Shown one piece after another: positions 47,601-56,716 of a stretch of 64,000 bases of DNA. The DNA is from Paulinella micropora. Its lineage: Eukaryota > Cercozoa > Imbricatea > Euglyphida. Position 1 is the stretch's first letter. Every line of letters starts with the position of its first letter. Below the pieces are notes generated by a model, which saw only the letters and a list, made by a program, of their open reading frames with translations, was not told where the DNA came from and ran no database searches. The position numbers and the translations under genes were made by a program. The DNA is taken from positions 107,824 through 171,823 of the forward strand of contig BJOX01000271.1 in the NCBI GenBank assembly GCA_009731375.1, in the 5' to 3' direction.

Positions 47601-49562
47601 GTACCACGCGGCACCGCTCGCAGCCGGGGCCGCCTCCAGCGACCAGCCGGCGGACGACTGCACGAGTGTGGACGCCACGCCCCGCGGCGCCAGCACGTCG
47701 TCGCCGCACTCGTCCCGCAGCCACTGCAGCCGGTCGTCCGGCGCCACGGCGCCGTCGCTCGTCCAGTTGGTGCCGAAGCAGTGCTCGCACCGCACCGCCC
47801 CGTCCGCGCCGCGCTCGTACTGGTACGCCAGGCACTGGCGCCAGTACTCCGCCGGCGCCAGCAGCCGCTGCGCCCCGTACCACACGCGGCCCAGCGCCCA
47901 GTTGACGGCCCACGCCTTCTGCGCCGGCAGCGCCAGGGGGCACTCGGCCCACACCAGGTCCGCCGGCCGCAGGCACCAGCCCCGCGCCGCGCTGCGCAGC
48001 AGCAGGCCCGGCCGCTCGCTCGGCGTCACGCTGGGGGAGGAGGTACGGCTGGAGGTGCGTGTCGCCGTCCGGCTGCCGCTCGGCGAGCGGCTCACGCTCG
48101 GGGTGAGGCTCGCGCTGGCGCTAGGGCTGGGCGTCAGGCTGGGTGTCCGCGTGCCGCTGGGCGTCAGGCTGGGGGTCGGCGTGAGGCTGGGCGTGGCGCT
48201 TGCCGAGCGCGACGCCGAGGGCCACAGGTCCGCCACGTTGGCGCGCAGCTCGCGCACGCGTGCCGACAGGTGGCAGCCCGTGCCGGGCGGCACCCGTTCC
48301 TCGCAGCGCTCGCCCACGTACCCGGGGTCGCACACGCACACCGCGGCGGGCGGCTCGCGGTACGGCGCCGCGCCCGCCGGCCCGGGCCAGGCCCCGCGCT
48401 CGCACAGGCGCCCATGCCCGTGACAAAAGACATGCGCGGCACAGCAGCCCGGCTCCCCTGTCTCGCCGGCCCAGCAGCGGCACTGCGCCAGGCCGCAGCC
48501 GACCTGGCCCGGCGTGCAGAAGCCGAGCGCGTGGTCACCGGCCGCGCCCCGCACGGCCGGCGCCCGGGTGGCCAGCGCCAGCTCGCCCGCCCGGCAGGGC
48601 GTGCCGGCGTCGCTCAGCAGGTCCCCGGCACACGCTCGGGCGCGCAGCACCGGCGAGTCGGTGCAGTTCAGGCGCGGCTCGGCGTCGGCGGGGCTCGCGC
48701 ACGCCGATTCTGGCAAGCTGCCGCGGCAGGGCCAGCGGCAGTAGAAGTCACACAAGTACGGCGTCTGCTCGTAGGCCTTCGGCTGTCTGCCAATGTTAGG
48801 CTCCCACCCGTACTCACGCCGGCAGAAGCTCAGCCCCGCGCCGCTGCAGCTCCCCGCCGGGTTGGACACGCCGTCCACGAACCGGGGGGGCAGGTCCAAG
48901 CACTCTTCCCAGGCCCAGTTTGCTAGTGGGCGCTCGTAGTTGTTTAGGCGGACGCAGCAGTAGCGCCAGCCGCCGGAGCTCCCCTCACTCTCCTCATAGA
49001 AGCAGCGCAGCACCGACCAGGAGAAGACGCCTGCCTCATTTTCGACGTGGGCCCCAAGGGCGTACAAGGGGAAGAGCAACAGGTCGCCCACGCCCGAGGT
49101 AAACAGCGAGTCCAGCTGGGCATCCCGGGCGAAGCTCTGGTTGCGGCTGAACGCGACCAGGCTCTGGTGCCACGTCCAGTTGGCGAAGCGGGTGGCGTTC
49201 GGGGGGCCCACCGTCCAGCCCAGCGCGTGCCAGTGCTTGCTCTGCAGGGCCCACAGGTCCAGCGGAGAACAGACGCCCGCATGAGTCTCGGCGTCGCTGG
49301 CGGTAGCCTCGCAGCCTTCCAGGATCCTGGCGCTCTCACTGCAGAAGATCAGCTGGCGTATGCTCTGGTTTGCGGTCGAGGGCGCGGGGGTCCACTTCCG
49401 GCAGTGCCTGGCCCGTCCCAGCGGCACCGGCCAGGGATAGGTGACGCCCGTGCCCAGGTCCAGCGCGTCCAGCACCAACGGGACGGAGCCTACCCCTCCG
49501 AGCTCCGACAGGTCCGCTGCGCTTCTAAGCGCCGTTAGCCACCACCAGAGAAAAAAAGCCAT
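44679..49562 (-). CDS. Very large secreted EGF-like and Ser/Thr/Pro-repeat glycoprotein, intact
   Basis: 1627 residues, one uninterrupted frame of 4.9 kb. N-terminal hydrophobic signal (MAFFLWWWLTALRSAADL). Around residue 360-450 is an EGF-like part (CVCDPGYVGERCEE). Three Ser/Thr/Pro blocks follow at intervals (SASATPSLTPTPSLTPSGTR; SRTASGSATPSRTASAS; SPSASGTPQSRSRTPSAS), separating similar ~200-residue globular modules with repeated Trp/Tyr patterns (CYLVEGPGNATRWRLQPYEP). Near the C-terminus are two calcium-binding-type EGF modules (NQNECAVGTHNC, NVNECVAST). No C-terminal membrane segment. A stalked, probably glycosylated virion or secreted adhesin. The Ser/Thr/Pro blocks are like the host exons at 19.7-26 kb. 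Confidence 0.65.
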   Translation of the reverse strand: MAFFLWWWLTALRSAADLSELGGVGSVPLVLDALDLGTGVTYPWPVPLGRARHCRKWTPAPSTANQSIRQLIFCSESARILEGCEATASDAETHAGVCSPLDLWALQSKHWHALGWTVGPPNATRFANWTWHQSLVAFSRNQSFARDAQLDSLFTSGVGDLLLFPLYALGAHVENEAGVFSWSVLRCFYEESEGSSGGWRYCCVRLNNYERPLANWAWEECLDLPPRFVDGVSNPAGSCSGAGLSFCRREYGWEPNIGRQPKAYEQTPYLCDFYCRWPCRGSLPESACASPADAEPRLNCTDSPVLRARACAGDLLSDAGTPCRAGELALATRAPAVRGAAGDHALGFCTPGQVGCGLAQCRCWAGETGEPGCCAAHVFCHGHGRLCERGAWPGPAGAAPYREPPAAVCVCDPGYVGERCEERVPPGTGCHLSARVRELRANVADLWPSASRSASATPSLTPTPSLTPSGTRTPSLTPSPSASASLTPSVSRSPSGSRTATRTSSRTSSPSVTPSERPGLLLRSAARGWCLRPADLVWAECPLALPAQKAWAVNWALGRVWYGAQRLLAPAEYWRQCLAYQYERGADGAVRCEHCFGTNWTSDGAVAPDDRLQWLRDECGDDVLAPRGVASTLVQSSAGWSLEAAPAASGAAWYLVYSCGGGRRALREPAQLGDVARAGAAGWAALVLVEVPLGASVSVSPTPSLRDEPWVLRNNDGLCFWPQRLLWQQLPLFAACPPPPATRAQELQLAVHVHNGHVEWPAAGATVAGYQPLQLALALRAAAAPCEPPAGAGSNAQWQPNDYRDAGQAVFLEVTPGGHFRLAPGACESQLLLGPAGFQARSLCADGGCLLTPARPGEPPTRTPSRTASGSATPSRTASASPAASTSATATATPTPPRSPTPSRSQGASDSASASASTSASRSASASRPASPSASRSASVSPTRTAVSASPSPRALPPELLAGPVNLVSSAADFPGTEALAWVAGADVWATTYAAQGLDPRLQVAAELRARHQWEVVPDEARFLYRLRYWPADQYLACGQAGRPCYLVEGPGNATRWRLQPYEPVLARLAARAGRLYTLTALCAGGPCGCLQTRDGVLSRGSCPGSASFDQAFYLLTANASQVSASASPSASGTPQSRSRTPSASPSASGSAPAPSAPAPPSDVILEPATWSKLGQLITLRGQEGCLYADYALAGAPTLPLRYLRTKDECYARPAWQDVVFGLSERGHVLWPALADPAAFGQQVTSRTVAQSYGYCLTCASSPCALQSAIVLGPAAGYCGIVADLAWGFYLVSEAYSELSAFAYLTDGLALGLSQRALSSFQHLNPNACKLGPPPCHQLCVSQYPYLGYSCQCQAGYVFSASGVDGLCVNQNECAVGTHNCDARATCTDTVGSFYCTCNAGYAGNGVTCTNVNECVASTWETRACSDRCGAITSRQCVYCQDTEGSYACRDFQRLRIEYGRLCVDIDSSHDYPFASPCRSPYDADAVALSLEPAGSGCWAAFKLGSSYLYDKYYGSGTANNVIYRNLAVSVTKDIHYFFGFEKYGWDPITDDEFGLRFVLHPASNQQDCVQWRVTTTAGGTMVAYSQLLFLVPCGDCPHTWGTGTVYYDSNARVYTGCLFYFTYSTS

Positions 49563-49724
49563 ACAAATGTGTGGCCAGAGCCTAGAAACGGTGAGTGGTC
49601 AGAAAAAAGACCAGGGCCGCGCTCTGCTACTCTGGTTCCCTTGGGAGAGAAGAGAGAGCGAGGAGAAAGCATGTACGCCTGCCCCTGCCACCCCCGCTCC
49701 TCCAGCACTTTCTCCTTTCTCTCC

Positions 49725-49725
<1 letters not shown>

Positions 49726-49764
<39 letters not shown>

Positions 49765-49775
49765 TNNNNNNNNNN
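49726..49775. other. Poly-C tract and 10-N gap
   Basis: About 38 C (49727-49764) followed by Ns at 49766-49775, in the spacer between the EGF-like gene and the zinc-finger gene. Confidence 0.95.
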
Positions 49776-49904
49776 AATGGTGCGGCCCAATTGGGAAAGT
49801 TCCTGGTCGGCTGAATCGCGGGTATGAGATGGCGAAGGATTTTCTATCTGCTTGTCTGGAGCATGTCTTTTTATTTAAAAGAAAATTGGATCTATGATCC
49901 GTGC

Positions 49905-51824
49905 TTAGTCTACTAGGACCACGCAGTCGCGCAGCGCCAAAGCCACCTCCGAGTGGCATTCGTCATCCTCTGCTTCGTCGTACAGGCCGCCTGCCAATCG
50001 CTGCCACGGCTCTGCTGTCGTTTGCACTGTCTGCCTGTCGTAGTACAAGTACAGCAGGCTCAGGCCCGTGCGCCCCGCGACCTCCGGCACGCGCCCAGCC
50101 GCCAGGTCCGTTAGCAGGCGCTGCAGGCGCTCGAACCTATCCTGCAGCGGTGGGTCCTGCAGCACGCCATCCACCTCGAACCAGTGCGGGTTGAAGCGCA
50201 CGTAGACGACAGGCAGGCCCCGCAAGCTGGGGTTCGCGCCCAGCGCCGTGCTGAGCTTCAGCACGCGCCCGAGTTCGCACCGGTACCGCCTGTGCGCAAA
50301 CTCGTCGTTACCCAGCAGCAGCACGCACCGGCGGCCGGCGGGCAGCGCCTGGAACTGCAGCAGGTGGAAGTCAGGGCGCGAGCTCACGGCGCCCTCCAGC
50401 TTGGGCTTTAGCTGTGTGTCACAGTGCTTGTAATAGATGGCATTCGCAAAGTCGCGGTCGAACGCCCAGCCCTGTGCCGCAAGGAACTCAGCTAGCTGCT
50501 GCTCGCTGCGAAAACGCTGTGCGATGCCCTCCTCGGTGTGGCAGCGTTGCACATGGTCGTCCAGCAAACGCTCCGTTCGGCAGCGCGTNNNNNNNNNNCG
50601 GAATTTGGCTGTGCTAAACGAGGCAAAGACACACACGTGCTGCCAGCGCCGGCTCTCCTCGTGCCCCCGCACGTGTTTCTTGAGGTTGCCAGCCGCGGCA
50701 AAGCGCGCGCCACACTCGTCGCAGGCATAAGGGCGTTCACCCGTGTGCGTGCGAACGTGTGTCTTGAGGTTGCCGGCTTCGGCAAAGCGCGCGTCGCACT
50801 CGTCGCAGGCGTGCGGCCGCTCGCCTGTGTGTACGCGTATGTGTTGCCTGAGCTTGCCAGGTACCGCGAAACGAGCTTTGCACTGCTTGCAGGCGTACGG
50901 CCGTTCGCCTGTGTGTACGCGTATGTGAACCCGGAGGTGGCTTGCTTGGGTGAAGCGCGCGTCGCACTGATTGCAAGCGTGCGGCCGCTCGCCTGTGTGT
51001 ACGCGTATGTGTTGCTTGAGCCTGTCAGATACCGCAAAGCGAGCTTCGCACTGCTTGCAGGCGTACGGCCGTTCGCCTGTGTGTACGCGTATGTGAATCC
51101 GGAGGTGGCCAGCTTGGGTGAAGCGCGCGTCGCACTGATTGCAGGCGTGCGGCCGCTCGCCTGTGTGTACGCGTATGTGTTGCTTGAGCCTGTCAGATAC
51201 CGCAAAGCGAGCTTCGCACTGCTTGCAGGCGTACGGCCGTTCGCCTGTGTGTACGCGTGTGTGAGCCTGGAGGTGGCCAGCTTGGGCGAAGCGCGCGTCG
51301 CACTGATTGCAGGCATACGGCCGCTCGCGTACGCGTATGTGTCGCTGGAGATCGCCCCCTCGGGTGAAGCGTGCGTCGCAATGATTGCAAGCGTGCGGCC
51401 GCTCGCCTGTGTGTACGCGTATGTGTCGCTGGAGATCGCCCCCTCGGGCGAAGCGTGCGTCGCACTGGTTGCAGACGTAAAGTTCCTCGCCCACACGTGT
51501 GCTGCTGTAAGGCCCCCGCTGGCGTTTCTGGTTGCTGTCATCACCACCGTCGAGATCCACCAGCCGACGTTTCTTTTGTTGGCGTCGTCGGTAGCGCCGC
51601 GCGTGACTTGCGCACAACTGGAAACCAGAGACTCGCGAGTCGGCCGCTCGCACGCGGTCGCGGCGTATGTAACACAGCTCGCACGCAGGCTGCCATTGCG
51701 CCGAATCCGGGGTGAGGCAGGCCAGGCCACGCCCGCGCACGCACAGACCCGCCGTACCTGTTATCGCAACCGCTCTGCGACTGCGGTATTTGGTCACAAA
51801 GTGCCGCACGGCGAGGCTGTCCAT
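49905..51824 (-). CDS. C2H2 zinc-finger array protein with PD-(D/E)XK-nuclease-like tail
   Basis: About 639 residues from ATG 51824. The N-terminus has Cys pairs (CELCYIRRD...CASH). Ten C2H2 fingers follow (about 51490-50660) with TGERPYAC/TGERPHAC linkers; one linker is three residues short (RVRERPYAC). Fingers alternate between two near-identical types, a sign of recent duplication. A 10-N gap (50589-50598) follows a degenerate finger. The C-terminus has RPDFHLLQF, NDEFAHRRY and VVYVRFNPHWFEVDG, which match the D, (E)xDExxH and RxNP landmarks of a restriction-endonuclease-like domain I know from algal and giant-virus zinc-finger proteins. The expected Glu of that motif is Gly here (LLLGNDEF). 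Probably DNA-binding, perhaps a degraded homing-type nuclease. Confidence 0.6.
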   Translation of the reverse strand: MDSLAVRHFVTKYRSRRAVAITGTAGLCVRGRGLACLTPDSAQWQPACELCYIRRDRVRAADSRVSGFQLCASHARRYRRRQQKKRRLVDLDGGDDSNQKRQRGPYSSTRVGEELYVCNQCDARFARGGDLQRHIRVHTGERPHACNHCDARFTRGGDLQRHIRVRERPYACNQCDARFAQAGHLQAHTRVHTGERPYACKQCEARFAVSDRLKQHIRVHTGERPHACNQCDARFTQAGHLRIHIRVHTGERPYACKQCEARFAVSDRLKQHIRVHTGERPHACNQCDARFTQASHLRVHIRVHTGERPYACKQCKARFAVPGKLRQHIRVHTGERPHACDECDARFAEAGNLKTHVRTHTGERPYACDECGARFAAAGNLKKHVRGHEESRRWQHVCVFASFSTAKFXXXXTRCRTERLLDDHVQRCHTEEGIAQRFRSEQQLAEFLAAQGWAFDRDFANAIYYKHCDTQLKPKLEGAVSSRPDFHLLQFQALPAGRRCVLLLGNDEFAHRRYRCELGRVLKLSTALGANPSLRGLPVVYVRFNPHWFEVDGVLQDPPLQDRFERLQRLLTDLAAGRVPEVAGRTGLSLLYLYYDRQTVQTTAEPWQRLAGGLYDEAEDDECHSEVALALRDCVVLVD

Positions 51825-52211
51825 TCTTCTAAACACGCTTGTTGGGCAGTGTAAATAAACAAAAACGATATTGCAGAGGTAGGGGAATCCACTTTTTGTT
51901 CTTCAGCCGTACCTAGAGGAGCGGGATGGCGGGGTGTGATCAGACGCGGCCTCTCCCCCCGTTCCTCCCCTCCTTCCGAGTTAGGACGAAACAGCAAGGG
52001 CGGCAGAGGAGAGGGCGAGAGGGGGGAGATAGGCTGGAGGGACCATCATGGGGTGGGGAAGGGGCGCGGTTCTGCTCTCCTCTTCGTATTCTTCTTCCTT
52101 TCCCCGTGCACTCGTTGCTTGCGCTCTAGTGCGCCAACCCTTGCCTTCGCCTAGAGAGCCAAAACCTACCCGCTCCAACAGAACTAGTTTCCTCCCCTCT
52201 TGCCTCTCTCC

Positions 52212-53325
52212 ATGCGCTTAGGCAGACACCAAACGATTCTAGCCGGGCAGCCGGCTGTGTATTGCATCGTAGCCAGCCTCGCCTGGCTTGCAGGAGCCTG
52301 TCCAGAGGTCCGGCACGGCCTCGAATACACGGAAGACCTCGCGCTGGGAGGCACCCTCTTCTACCAGTTGCGTGCACCTTACGCCTACGCCTTTTACTTA
52401 CATTCCCTCACTTACCGGGCCGGTGATTCCCTGTTGATAGAGTCATGGCAACCGATGCACACCGCAGGCCTGGCTGCAGCGGAAGGACCGTGGCGCACGC
52501 AGGTCAGAGTGCTTACAGTAGAACAACATAGCGGGGTGTGGTTTGGCCACGACTGCAACTCGACCGACGACCTGCTGGGGACCTACAACGTGTCCTTCAC
52601 TGCCACAACCAACCAGCCGGCGGGTTTGGCCCGGATCACGACGTTCGTGTCCCTGCCCTATGTCACAGCCGAGGCGTGCCCCCCTGGCCAGCCGCGGCCG
52701 TCGCCGCTGCCGCCCCAGGACGCCGAGCTGACTAGCTCGTCACCGTCACCGTCGGGGGTCACGTCCGCGCCCGGCGACTGGCCGCAGCTGCGGCCGGGCC
52801 AGAACTACAGCCTGGCGGTCCCCGAGCTCGCGCGTGCGGGCCTGCGGGCGCCGCTGCCGTGGGGCCAGGACGTGACCTACACGCTGCGCGGCGTCGAGCC
52901 AGGCGATTCACAGTTGACGGCGGAGGTCTGGCACTGTCGCGGCGGCGGGGGGGGGGGGCTGCTCCCTGCTCGCTAGGGGTGCCAACGCTTCACAGCTCAC
53001 GGCCACGGCCCGGCACCTGTGCCTGGCGGCGGCGGACGACGAGGTCCTGCTGCTCATGCACAACGCCCGGGTGAGCCTGTACTCCGACCTTACTCTGGCG
53101 GCCGCCTGGTCGGCCGGGCCGGCGCGCCAGTCTGCTTTGGCGGTCTGCGTGCCCCCGCCCAGCCCCGCGGCCAGCCCCAGCCCCACCGCCAGCCCCGGCC
53201 CGAGCGCGACCGCGCCCCGTGGCGAGGAGGCCAGCTCCGCCCGACGCGCGGGGGGGGCGCTCCCGTGGCTCGCGCTGGCCGCCCAGGCGGCCGCCGCCTG
53301 GTGGCTAGCCAGCCAGCCATACTAG
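52212..53325 (+). CDS. Secreted or membrane-anchored surface protein with G12 tract causing a frameshift
   Basis: ATG 52212 opens with a signal-like stretch (YCIVASLAWLAGACPEV). It continues to a run of 12 G at 52947-52958, after which this frame ends at TAG 52974-52976. A neighbouring frame continues with matching style (ASQLTATARHLCLAAADDEV) to TAG 53323-53325. That part has a Pro/Ser linker and a hydrophobic tail (LPWLALAAQAAAAWWLA) suited to a membrane or GPI anchor. Two related domains seem to be present, each with NYSL/LTAT-type strands. Whether the anchored form is made depends on the length of the G tract. Sequencing error in the homopolymer is equally possible. Confidence 0.5.
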
Positions 53326-53329
53326 GCCG

Positions 53330-53649
53330 GCGCTGCGCCGGGGGAGCGGGTAGCTAGCGCCGGTCGGCAGACACGCCCTCCACGGCTGGCTGGCTGGCTC
53401 AGGTCAAACAAGCCCTGCGTCAGGAGTAAAAGGAATAGCACGAGAGCTAGCGCCGGGCGCCAAAGCCACCCAAGAGGGTGGGGCTAGCAGCCAACAGTCT
53501 TCCACCCGCCAGGCTACACTTCTTTTTTCGGCTGGCTAGCCAACTGGGACCGCACGCCCACCCCAGGGTCTGGATCTTGGTTCGCCGAGCCGCAGGACGA
53601 GAGCTCGCAGGCCGGGTGGCACGGAAAGACCCCGTCGGCCGGGCTCGAG
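53330..53649. other. GC-rich spacer, no gene recognised
   Basis: Contains CTGGCTGGCTGGCT and several GCTAGC motifs. No supported gene. Confidence 0.4.
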
Positions 53650-53835
53650 TGGCGTGGACTCCCCCCCTTTTCGGTCGGGTGGCATACGGGGCCTGGCTTT
53701 TCCCGCCGGGTGGCCTACGGAGACCGGGCTTTTCCGGCCAGGTGGCCTACGGGACCGGGCTTTTCCTGTCAGGTGGCATACGGGGCCTGACTTTTCCTGT
53801 CAGGTGGCATACAGGGCCTGGCTTTTCCGTCTTGC
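53650..53835. repeat. Minisatellite of about 31 bp at the right edge of the GC-rich block
   Basis: About five to six copies of GGTGGCATACGGGGCCTG with CTTTTCC and CTGTCA links. GC-rich composition ends within about 30 bases of the last copy. Confidence 0.8.
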
Positions 53836-53859
53836 TTCTCCTTTCGTAAATTTTTGGTC

Positions 53860-54483
53860 TCGGCATCTTCTATTATATTATAGTTTATATATTTTTATAA
53901 ATGTAAAATAATTAATTAAATTATTCCTTTTCGATTTATCTCCTTCGTCGATAGCTGTAGCTGTCTCTTTGATTTCTTATGATGTTGAATTTTATGATTT
54001 GGGCTGAATAACCTTTTTTAGGCGGGGCATTTTTCTTAAAAAATGACCCCCTAAAAAAGGTACTTACCTTCTGAGAGAGAGAAAGAGAGAGGAAGACAAA
54101 GAGCAAGAGAGACTCAGATTCAGGTACTCAGTGAGAGAGAAAGAGAAAGAGAGAGAGAGAGAGAATGAGAGGGAGAGTGTGCGATTGAGCGAGGAAAGTG
54201 GGAGTGGGAGTGAGAGAGGGAGAGAGGGAGGGAGAGTCAGAGACAAAGACACAGACCAAGAACTCAGTCAGTATGAAAAGAACGCCCGGTTTAAAAAAAA
54301 AGGGGGGGGGGGCGGTTGGTGGCAAGCAAAATGGACGCCTCGTGCGGCGGGACGAGAGAGAAGTGGTGGAATGACTTCCAGGGTGTACTTACGAGAGCGG
54401 GACCGATCGCAGCCCGCTTCTTGTACAATTATCTTGCTGTCCTAATGCACCCGATAAGTAACTCATATCATGTTCGGTACTAG
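53860..54483. other. Host-like DNA after the boundary; GA-rich tract, no gene recognised
   Basis: Abrupt change to AT-rich DNA at about 53850-53880. A GA-rich tract spans about 54075-54260. An inverted pair ACCTTTTTTAGG (54011-54022) and CCTAAAAAAGGT (54050-54061) forms a 12-bp-arm hairpin. No exon supported. Confidence 0.5.
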
Positions 54484-55001
54484 GATTGGATCGCCTCTCC
54501 GAATACCTTCAAGCACGGATCTGAGCTGTCGGTATCGTATGCAAACACAAAGGACTGCCAGCTCAGCTGCGCCAGCAACCGAATGTGTTCAGGTAAGTGA
54601 ATAATATTGCTATAGAAGGATAGAAACAATTTGCGCATGTTAATATATTATTATCTTTGTAAATTAAATGTATGTTGTATTAATGTATAAGTACTTGTTT
54701 GCATTATTTATACTTGATTGTAACATTATACATATTATATATATTAATGTGAGTAGTAACGTCCTTAGCCATACATGTTGAAAGCTACATATTAAATCAT
54801 ATTGTTTATTTCTACTATGAACTAGGTATTTCCATTCGCAAAAAGGATTGCCGGTGCTTCGAGGTCGGCAAGACTCCCTGCAAGCAGAAGATCCGCGATT
54901 CGACTCTTATGAACTCTTTCCTAAGGTTTCTCTTCACCGTTCACGTTCTTGTACGCTGATCATGGCACCTGGCCCTTGCCCTCTTTTCTTCTCCCTCCCT
55001 C

Positions 55002-55050
<49 letters not shown>

Positions 55051-56186
55051 CTGCCCCCGCACATTCCCAAACTTCTCATCCATGTGCATTCACTGGGTTT
55101 GCCTCCCTTTTAGACAACAGATGCGACGCAGTGGATAGAAGTCTTCGTGTTGTCCGCCGTGTTGGACACCTTCCTTATAAAACCCTTTGTGATCTTCTGC
55201 TTCGTACTCCTGATGCATTTGACCCAGCCTAAAGTTGGGAAAATCGACTTGAGCAGAATCGTCCTAGAAAATGATGCGGAAGAAGTATGTACTTTTATTG
55301 GCGTTTCGTTCTGATGTATATTCTTCTCACGTGTGTGTTGACGTTAGTTAGGGTCGTGTAGCTCATTGGAAGTGCGTAGCGTTGTGCATATTTCTCGCCT
55401 TGTGTGTAGGCGACTCGACTGCGCACTTCTGCGGAGGCTATGAAGGGCAAAGATGCCGAGGTCCCCACAGCGACACATACCACGTCGGGGGGATCCAAAC
55501 GCCTTAAGATCAAGGAAATGACATTCAGAAATGTGAATGATGCACGCGTACACAGTTGTTATCGATGTCCTACACGTGTGCGTGAAAGCTAGCCCAGGCT
55601 TACTCATGAGCGCATGTGCTAGAACTGCAAGGATCTAACATTGAACCACGATGTTTCCGGGCCGGCCTGATCTTTTACCTTTCTTCGTTTCCAAAAGGCG
55701 CAAACCTTGAATCCAATGAAGCTGTAGCATCTAATTAAGATTATGCATGTCAGTGTCTAATAAAGCTTGTCAGAGATTTTTAATTGGTGTAAGCCTAAGT
55801 GCGTGTGAAAATGATCGCGCTTATTCTTTTGTCATCTTGGAAACAAAAACAGATCATATTTCTGCCACTTTTGTTACTGTATATGTATGAGTTCATCCAT
55901 ATCTTTGCAATTGTGCACTTGCTTTTTGCAGAAGCCTATGCCACAGTTAACGTTGGATATGAGCCTGAGATCTCAATCTACCAGTCCAAAAGACACTGGC
56001 CCTAGTCCAAGAGGTGACTGAATCAAACAGTCATTTAACGTTTTATCCACGTGTTCGGCATTTTACCCGTAATACTATGCTCATTTATGCCTTGCTGCCG
56101 TGCAAGATCTCATGCCAGCTTATTTTCACCTGCTTATGCGCCGCCCCACCGAACGCCACCCCCATGCTGCAGCACTCTCGTTTGCA

Positions 56187-56249
<63 letters not shown>

Positions 56250-56716
56250 TATAGATGAGGCTGCAAGTAACTCGGTCGATATCAAACGCAACAGTGGACC
56301 CGGTAGTGATACTAAAGGCGATAACGATGCGGGTGCCGATGCTCCAGGCGCTGCAGGTCAGTCTTTCCTCTTCTGTGCATCGTGTTCCTCTGCCGCGTCA
56401 CCGCTCTGTTTATATTTTCTAAAACTTTCTCCCTAATTTGGTATATGCTGCTTTCGTCCAAATACTAGCGTGATTTTACAAAAGTATGCATACGCGCGCT
56501 ACCTTTTTTTTCCCTTTTATTCAACAAAAATACTCAAAGTTTGTCTCTTTCTTCTCTGTCCGCACCATCGTATCGTTCTTTTCCTTCTTCTGTTTTTCAG
56601 AGCTTCCAGTTTCTCCTGATGCTGCCTCCAGCGTATTGCCTTCGTTGCAGTCCTCAGAAACTGTTCGACATTATGACTCAGAGCGCTTGGTTACTGCTAT
56701 GTACCCGGCACGATGA
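54484..56716 (+). CDS. 3' part of a host multi-exon gene (seven exons in phase)
   Basis: Exons 54484-54592, 54826-54950, 55114-55284, 55410-55547, 55932-56013, 56255-56356 and 56601-56716 have AG/GT borders. All join in phase, giving 280 codons and TGA at 56714-56716. The first two encode a Cys-rich stretch (CQLSCASNRMCSG...KKDCRCFEVGKTPC). The third carries a membrane segment (LDTFLIKPFVIFCFVLLM) after a TTDATQWIEVFVLS stretch that recalls the membrane region of polycystin-type proteins. The rest is a Ser/Asp/Gly-rich tail. Family not certain. Introns contain (TC)n tracts as acceptors. Donors of exons 2 and 4 (GTACGC, GTACAC) are less typical. Confidence 0.5.
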
